64,000 bases of DNA. Source: an uncultured Psychroserpens sp. GTDB taxonomy: Bacteria > Bacteroidota > Bacteroidia > Flavobacteriales > Flavobacteriaceae. The notes under the pieces were generated by a model. That model saw only the letters and a program-made list of their open reading frames with translations. It did no database searches and was not told the DNA's origin. Where the stretch lies: contig NZ_CANNDQ010000005.1 of the NCBI RefSeq assembly GCF_947503375.1, positions 124,001 through 188,000 of the forward strand, given 5' to 3'. Both the position numbers and the translations under genes were made by a program. Positions 59,705-64,000 of this stretch are shown here, one piece after another (position 1 is the stretch's first letter; each line of letters opens with the position of its first letter).

Positions 59705-60256
59705 TTGAAAGCACTTTTTATTAAATATAAATCTGTCGTAAAGTTTATTTTAACCTTTCTTACGGTTTATTTTGTACTAACTTTTGCATATAAGTTCTAT
59801 CTTGATTTTTCAGATGGGTCAACCTATTACCCAGACTATTTTACTAATCTTGTAGCCAATCAAAGTGAGGCTTTAATTGATGCCTTTGGATATCAGGCCA
59901 AAGTAGTGCGGCATCCAAGTGAACCTTCAATGAAAGTAATTATTAATGAAAAGTTCGTAGCTAGAGTAGTTGAAGGCTGTAATTCTATAAGTGTACTTAT
60001 TCTCTTTATATCATTCATTATTGCTTTTTCAGGGCAATTTAAAATCACTTTTTTTTATTTGGTTGCTGGCTGCATATTAATTTATTCAGTTAATCTATTG
60101 CGCATAGCAATTTTGTCTATTGGTTTATATAATTACCCTTGGCGACGTGAAATTTTGCATACTGTTATTTTTCCAATGATTATTTATGGTATGGTCTTTT
60201 TACTTTGGATGTTCTGGGTGAATCGATTTTCTAAGCAAAAACAAAACGATGCGTAA
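59705..60256 (+). CDS. xrtF: Exosortase XrtF family protein
   Basis: The 183-residue protein starts at TTG 59705 (KALFIKYKSVVKFILTFL follows) and has about five membrane helices. The exosortase catalytic triad is visible: Cys in VEGCNSISVLILF near 96, Arg in NLLRIAIL near 137 and His in EILHTVIFPMIIYG near 157. XrtF is the short exosortase of Flavobacteriia. Exosortases cut and may anchor proteins with a short C-terminal sorting tail. The partner gene follows with an 8-base overlap. No protein in the window has an obvious exosortase sorting tail. Confidence 0.93.
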   Translation: MKALFIKYKSVVKFILTFLTVYFVLTFAYKFYLDFSDGSTYYPDYFTNLVANQSEALIDAFGYQAKVVRHPSEPSMKVIINEKFVARVVEGCNSISVLILFISFIIAFSGQFKITFFYLVAGCILIYSVNLLRIAILSIGLYNYPWRREILHTVIFPMIIYGMVFLLWMFWVNRFSKQKQNDA

Positions 60257-60677
60257 CCCAATTATTTACATATTGGTTTTGGTATTGTTTGGATTACTGG
60301 TGCTTATACGAGTATTCGAAGATGAGCTGTTCTATGATCCATATCTCTTATTTTTCAAAAGTGATTACCTACACATGGATTTTCCAAGACGAGAAGTGAT
60401 GAAATTAACCTTATTCACATCATTACGTTACGTATTGAACTCTGCTATTTCTATAGGTATTATTTATCTGTTTTTCAAAGATAAATCCATTGTGAAATTT
60501 TCGATACTAATATTTAGTGTTGCCTATATCATTTTGCTGATTTTGTTTCTGTATTTTGTCATTAATCCTAGACAAGAAGATTATTATTTATTCTTTAATT
60601 TTAGGCGTTTTCTTATTCAACCTATTCTGTTATTACTTTTATTACCTGCATTTTATTATTACAAGTTGAAGCAATAA
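60249..60677 (+). CDS. Exosortase F system-associated membrane protein
   Basis: The 142-residue protein has four hydrophobic segments and the family's conserved start region: LIRVFEDELFYDPYLLFFKS, then YLHMDFPRREVMKL near residue 45. This small family is found just after xrtF in Flavobacteriia and is known only by this link. The overlap of 8 bases with xrtF implies coupled translation. Role unknown; it may assist XrtF or present substrates. Confidence 0.9.
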   Translation: MRNPIIYILVLVLFGLLVLIRVFEDELFYDPYLLFFKSDYLHMDFPRREVMKLTLFTSLRYVLNSAISIGIIYLFFKDKSIVKFSILIFSVAYIILLILFLYFVINPRQEDYYLFFNFRRFLIQPILLLLLLPAFYYYKLKQ

Positions 60678-60723
60678 GATGTTAATGGTTTAATAAATTA
60701 AATACCAGTTTCCTTCTTTTTTG

Positions 60724-60731
60724 TAATTTTG
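60724..60731 (+). promoter_or_regulatory. Putative -7 box for the heavy-metal locus
   Basis: TAATTTTG is a full TAnnTTTG match, 14 bases before the ATG at 60746. No TTG at 17-23 bases is seen. Confidence 0.5.
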
Positions 60732-60745
60732 TAGCTGATTTATAT

Positions 60746-61159
60746 ATGATAAAACGTGTCTTAAATAATATGTTTTCTGTACTAATGGCAATTTTAGTGC
60801 TGTTTTCAACCGTATCTTTTACTGTTGAAAAGCATTTTTGTGGAGATGTTTTAATAGATGCTGCCGTTTTTACTGAAGCCCAAAAGTGCAAGATGGAAGC
60901 TTTCGAGATAGAGCAATCTAAAATAACAAAGAAGAGCTGCTGTAAAGACGTAAAGGAGATCGTAAAGGGGCAAGATCAATTAAAGCAATCAAAATTTGAA
61001 GAGCTTTCTATAGATGATCAAGTCTTTATTACTTCATTTGTTGTTAGTTATATAGATCTGTTGAGTGAGTTGCCTAAACTTATCGTTCCTCACAAAAATT
61101 ACTCACCACCAAACCTAGTCACGGATATTCAAGTGATCGATCAAGTATTCTTAATTTGA
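60746..61159 (+). CDS. HYC_CC_PP family small Cys-rich protein
   Basis: The 137-residue protein has an N-terminal helix or signal (about 8-27), then KHFCGDVLID (the HYC site, here HFC), AQKCKMEAF, KSCCKDVKEIVKGQDQLK (CC), and HKNYSPPNLVTDIQVIDQVF (PP) at the C-terminus. These match the order of conserved residues that gives this Bacteroidota family its name. The Cys/His set suggests binding of a soft metal such as copper or mercury in the periplasm. It is followed by an HMA-domain membrane protein and a TonB receptor on the same strand. Confidence 0.88.
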   Translation: MIKRVLNNMFSVLMAILVLFSTVSFTVEKHFCGDVLIDAAVFTEAQKCKMEAFEIEQSKITKKSCCKDVKEIVKGQDQLKQSKFEELSIDDQVFITSFVVSYIDLLSELPKLIVPHKNYSPPNLVTDIQVIDQVFLI

Positions 61160-61234
61160 TTTTTTTAGTTTTTTAAGTCATATCACATAAGTTCTAAAGG
61201 GCTTATGCACTTATTCAATTCTAAAAAAATAAAA

Positions 61235-61966
61235 ATGAAATACATATATACAGTTACAGGAATGACTTGTAACAATTGTAAAGCATCAGTAGAAAATGCT
61301 TTGCGGTCTATTGAAGATGTTAAACAAGCTGAGGTTAATTTTGAAACTTCAACTGTAGAAATTATAGCTGATAAGCCTATTTCTATAACTGCATTTCAAG
61401 AGGTTTTATCTGCTAAATATAGATTGTCTGAAATTGACAATAAACAAGTCTTTCAGGAAAATTATGCTCCTAAACCAGAAGGCAAGAATGATATAAAAGA
61501 ACTGTTCCCCTTATTATTAATCTTTATATACATAAGTGCTGCTGCGACACTTTTAAATAGCAATCCATGGGATTTAGAAAACTTTATGCTCGATTTTATG
61601 GGTTTGTTTTATATCGTGTTTAGCTTTTTTAAGCTACTTGATTTAAAAGGCTTTCCAAAATCGTTTCGAATGTATGATCCGTTAGCCAATGTTATGCCAA
61701 TCTATGGTTGGATTTACCCATTTATTGAGTTGACACTCGGCTTACTCTTTTTAATGAGAATTGGAATTAATACTGCTTTAATTGTCACTCTAGTCATTTT
61801 AGGAATTACAACCGTTGGCGTATTAAATACCTTGTTAAATAGAAAAGCAATTCAATGCGCATGCTTAGGAACAGCGCTTAAACTCCCAATGACCAAAGCT
61901 ACATTTATTGAAAATAGTATTATGATCATTATGGCCATTATTATGCTTTTAAAAACCTACAATTAA
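61235..61966 (+). CDS. Heavy-metal-associated (HMA) domain protein fused to a MauE-like membrane domain
   Basis: I start at ATG 61235 (MKYIYTVTGMTCNNCKASVE), so that the HMA domain begins at residue 1; an ATG 30 bases upstream adds an unlikely tail. Residues 1-70 form an HMA domain with the metal motif MTCNNC. The rest has about four helices in a MauE/DoxX-like domain (YDPLANVMPIYGWIYPFIEL, LVILGITTVGVLNTLLNRK) with the redox-type CACLG near residue 218. It probably binds Cu+ or a similar ion and moves it or electrons at the inner membrane. 243 residues. One base separates its stop from the TonB receptor start. Confidence 0.9.
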   Translation: MKYIYTVTGMTCNNCKASVENALRSIEDVKQAEVNFETSTVEIIADKPISITAFQEVLSAKYRLSEIDNKQVFQENYAPKPEGKNDIKELFPLLLIFIYISAAATLLNSNPWDLENFMLDFMGLFYIVFSFFKLLDLKGFPKSFRMYDPLANVMPIYGWIYPFIELTLGLLFLMRIGINTALIVTLVILGITTVGVLNTLLNRKAIQCACLGTALKLPMTKATFIENSIMIIMAIIMLLKTYN

Positions 61967-61967
61967 G

Positions 61968-64000
61968 ATGAAACAATTATTATATATACTGGTATTACTT
62001 CCGTTTTTGGCTTTATCACAAGACCAACTATCTGGAGAAATAAGAGAAGCCAATAATGAAGTTAGTAACATACCTTTAGCTGGCGCTAATGTGTTTTGGA
62101 TTAATACGACTGTTGGTACAGTTACAGATATTAATGGAAAATTTACCATTCCATATCAGAAGAGTTACAAACAACTTATCATTAGTTATGTAGGCTACAA
62201 AACAGATACAATTGATGTTACTGAACCTAAATATATAACTCATTATTTACAACCTACAAGTAAATTAGATGAAGTAACGGTTACTGCAAGAAAGCAAACC
62301 ACTAGTAAATCGTTTTTAAATGCAGCTAATATAATTACAGTTAGCAGTGACGAATTACTAAAAGCAGCATGTTGTAATTTGTCTGAGAGTTTTGAAACTA
62401 ACCCTTCTATTGATGTTAATTTCTCTGATGCGCTTACAGGGACTAGACAAATTAAAATGTTAGGGTTAACGAGTAAGTATATTTTAATTACAACAGAAAA
62501 CATTCCCTCAATTCGTGGTGCTTCACAAGCATTTGGCTTGAGCTTTATACCTGGTACATGGGTAGAGAGCATTCAAATAACAAAAGGAGCTGGAAGTGTA
62601 GTAAATGGTTTTGAAAGTATTGCAGGGCAAATAAATGCTGAGCTTCAAAAGCCAACAACCGATGATAAGTTTTTTGTAAATTTTTATGCTGCGAGTAATC
62701 AACGTATGGAGTTGAACACTCATATCAATACAAAGGTGAGTAACAAATGGAGTACTGGTCTTTATATTCATGGTAATACACATCAAAGAAATCATGATGT
62801 TAATGATGATGGCTTTTTAGACATGCCTTTGTACAATCAAATCAATGTGATGAATCGTTGGCAATATATCAACCCAGAAAAAGGATTGGTAAGTTTCATT
62901 AATTTACGTTATTTAAATGATGCTAAACAAGCAGGACAAGTAGAGTTTGACCCTGATAGAGATCGAATGACAACAAATTTTTGGGGAAGTGAAATTGATA
63001 CTGAACGTTTTGAAATCACGACAAAATTAGGCTATGTTAATCCAGAAATCCCATGGCAAAGCTTAGGCTTACAGTTCGCATATAGCAATCATAATCAAAA
63101 TTCATATTATGGCTTGAATCAATATGACATTAGACATAATAGCGTGTATTCTAATCTAGTGTACAATTCTATTATAAGCGATTCTAGGCATAAAATAAAA
63201 ACTGGTGCTAGTTTTACCTATGATCATTATGACGAGCGCGCCATTGGAGTTAATTATGAACGAAGTGAACGATCGTTTGGCGGTTTTTTTGAATATGCTT
63301 ATGACGATTTAGACAAGTTAACTGTTACTGCTGGTTTACGTTTTGATACTCATAATCTATTTGGCGAATTCATGACGCCTCGTTTGCATGCAAGATATAC
63401 ACCTTGGGAAAAGTCGGCATTGCGCTTTTCTATAGGACGAGGGATTAGAAGCGCTAATATTTTTTCAGAGAATCAAAGTATGTTTGCAACTTCAAGACAG
63501 ATAAATATTTTAAATACCAATGGTAATATTTATGGGTTAGATCCTGAGGTTGCATGGAATTATGGTGTATCATATTTACAAGGATTCAATCTTTTTGGTA
63601 GAAAAGGAGATGTCACTTTAGATTATTACAGAACTAATTTTGAAAACCAAGTTGTGGTTGATTGGGAAAACCCTCAAGAAGTAAATTTTTATAATTTACA
63701 AGGTGACAGCTATGCGAATAGTTTTCAAATAGAAATGAATTATAATCTTTTTGAACGTTTTGATCTTAGAACAGCTTATAAATATTACGATGTGCAAACA
63801 CAATATTTAACCGGAAAGTTATCAAAACCACTAATCCCAAAACATCGTTTTTTTGCCAATGCTTCTTATGAAACTCATACAAATGAAAGCGAAAATTCAA
63901 AGTGGAAATTCGATGTAACATATAATTGGTTAAGTGAGCAGCGTTTTGCATCTACATCTAGCAACCCAGTAGAATTTAGATTACCAGAGGAATCTCCTAC
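61968..64000 (+). CDS. TonB-dependent receptor, probably for a metal (partial, runs off the window)
   Basis: The frame opens at ATG 61968 and stays open to the end, giving 677 residues. A signal peptide (MKQLLYILVLLPFLALSQ) is followed by a carboxypeptidase-regulatory-like domain (about 19-100, VGTVTDINGKFTIPY, VGYKTDTI), then the plug (about 105-220, LDEVTVTARKQ, AACCNLSESFETNPSID, IPSIRGASQAFG) and the start of the barrel (MTPRLHARYTPWEKSALRFS). Its place after two metal-binding proteins suggests uptake or release of copper or another metal across the outer membrane (inference). The C-terminus is missing. Confidence 0.92.
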   Translation, partial: MKQLLYILVLLPFLALSQDQLSGEIREANNEVSNIPLAGANVFWINTTVGTVTDINGKFTIPYQKSYKQLIISYVGYKTDTIDVTEPKYITHYLQPTSKLDEVTVTARKQTTSKSFLNAANIITVSSDELLKAACCNLSESFETNPSIDVNFSDALTGTRQIKMLGLTSKYILITTENIPSIRGASQAFGLSFIPGTWVESIQITKGAGSVVNGFESIAGQINAELQKPTTDDKFFVNFYAASNQRMELNTHINTKVSNKWSTGLYIHGNTHQRNHDVNDDGFLDMPLYNQINVMNRWQYINPEKGLVSFINLRYLNDAKQAGQVEFDPDRDRMTTNFWGSEIDTERFEITTKLGYVNPEIPWQSLGLQFAYSNHNQNSYYGLNQYDIRHNSVYSNLVYNSIISDSRHKIKTGASFTYDHYDERAIGVNYERSERSFGGFFEYAYDDLDKLTVTAGLRFDTHNLFGEFMTPRLHARYTPWEKSALRFSIGRGIRSANIFSENQSMFATSRQINILNTNGNIYGLDPEVAWNYGVSYLQGFNLFGRKGDVTLDYYRTNFENQVVVDWENPQEVNFYNLQGDSYANSFQIEMNYNLFERFDLRTAYKYYDVQTQYLTGKLSKPLIPKHRFFANASYETHTNESENSKWKFDVTYNWLSEQRFASTSSNPVEFRLPEESP

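Noticed and set aside
1..64000. Search for tRNA, rRNA, CRISPR arrays, insertion sequences, prophage genes and defence systems
   Set aside because: All gaps are short (at most 243 bases) and none shows a tRNA-like fold, spaced repeats or inverted ends with a transposase. The CPBP-like gene alone is not evidence of a defence system.

Overview
The window is a 64-kb piece of a low-GC chromosome from a Bacteroidota bacterium, almost certainly a marine-type member of the Flavobacteriaceae; the genus cannot be fixed from the sequence alone. The evidence is a type IX secretion (T9SS) C-terminal sorting domain, an exosortase of the XrtF type with its partner, an HYC_CC_PP family protein, a carboxypeptidase-regulatory-like TonB receptor, Bacteroidota-style house-keeping genes, starts without Shine-Dalgarno sites, and promoter boxes of the flavobacterial form TTG-N17-23-TAnnTTTG. 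No tRNA, rRNA, CRISPR array, insertion sequence, phage or integrase gene was seen. Coding density is high. The longest stretch without a gene is 243 bases (50076-50318), so no gap passes 300 bases.

Layout. 1-5141: tail of a small secreted protein, a SulP anion transporter, a DUF4136 lipoprotein, urocanate hydratase coupled to a DUF5522 mini-gene, and a tiny membrane protein with an HExxH motif. 5147-9738: a large secreted adhesin-like protein with three CUB repeats and a small secreted partner. 9908-12878: PLP deaminase-like enzyme, glucosaminidase-LysM lipoprotein and hemL. 12931-18604: two small secreted helical proteins, an orphan helical protein, a YiaA/B membrane protein, a frameshifted CPBP-family gene and an M49-like metallopeptidase lipoprotein. 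18672-25727: a seven-gene operon for kynurenine breakdown (kynU, kmo, RidA-type deaminase, semialdehyde dehydrogenase, SDR, 3-hydroxyanthranilate dioxygenase, ACMS decarboxylase), reading leftwards, with a divergent CDGSH/YjdI iron-sulfur protein. 26436-35906: lipoprotein, methyltransferase, msrA, zinc-ribbon-like coiled coil plus Nif3, lpxK, a TPR hybrid histidine kinase, gap and lipA. 35956-41359: a four-gene operon (small membrane protein, glycosyltransferase, ECF sigma factor, atypical Nramp), aqpZ, and an ECF sigma/anti-sigma pair. 41532-50075: murB, aminotransferase, aspartic protease with PDZ, DUF1573, valS and icd. 50319-57709: the rod-shape operon mreB-mreC-mreD-mrdA-rodA, with purH upstream. 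57888-64000: MacB-like permease, free Met-R-sulfoxide reductase-like GAF protein, xrtF with its partner, and a probable heavy-metal (copper?) locus of HYC_CC_PP protein, HMA-MauE protein and a TonB receptor that runs off the window.

Most genes are ordinary. The most interesting points are the complete kynurenine to 2-aminomuconate route carrying an SDR that lacks the Tyr-x3-Lys catalytic motif; the M49-like protein with HEVAH in place of the family's six-residue zinc motif; the minimal membrane HExxH protein; the one-base frameshift in the CPBP gene; the Nramp and zinc-ribbon homologues that have lost their metal ligands; a 71-base terminator stem; and two possible small RNAs. I did not find a clearly new multi-gene system. 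All claims come from reading the sequence; no database search was run.
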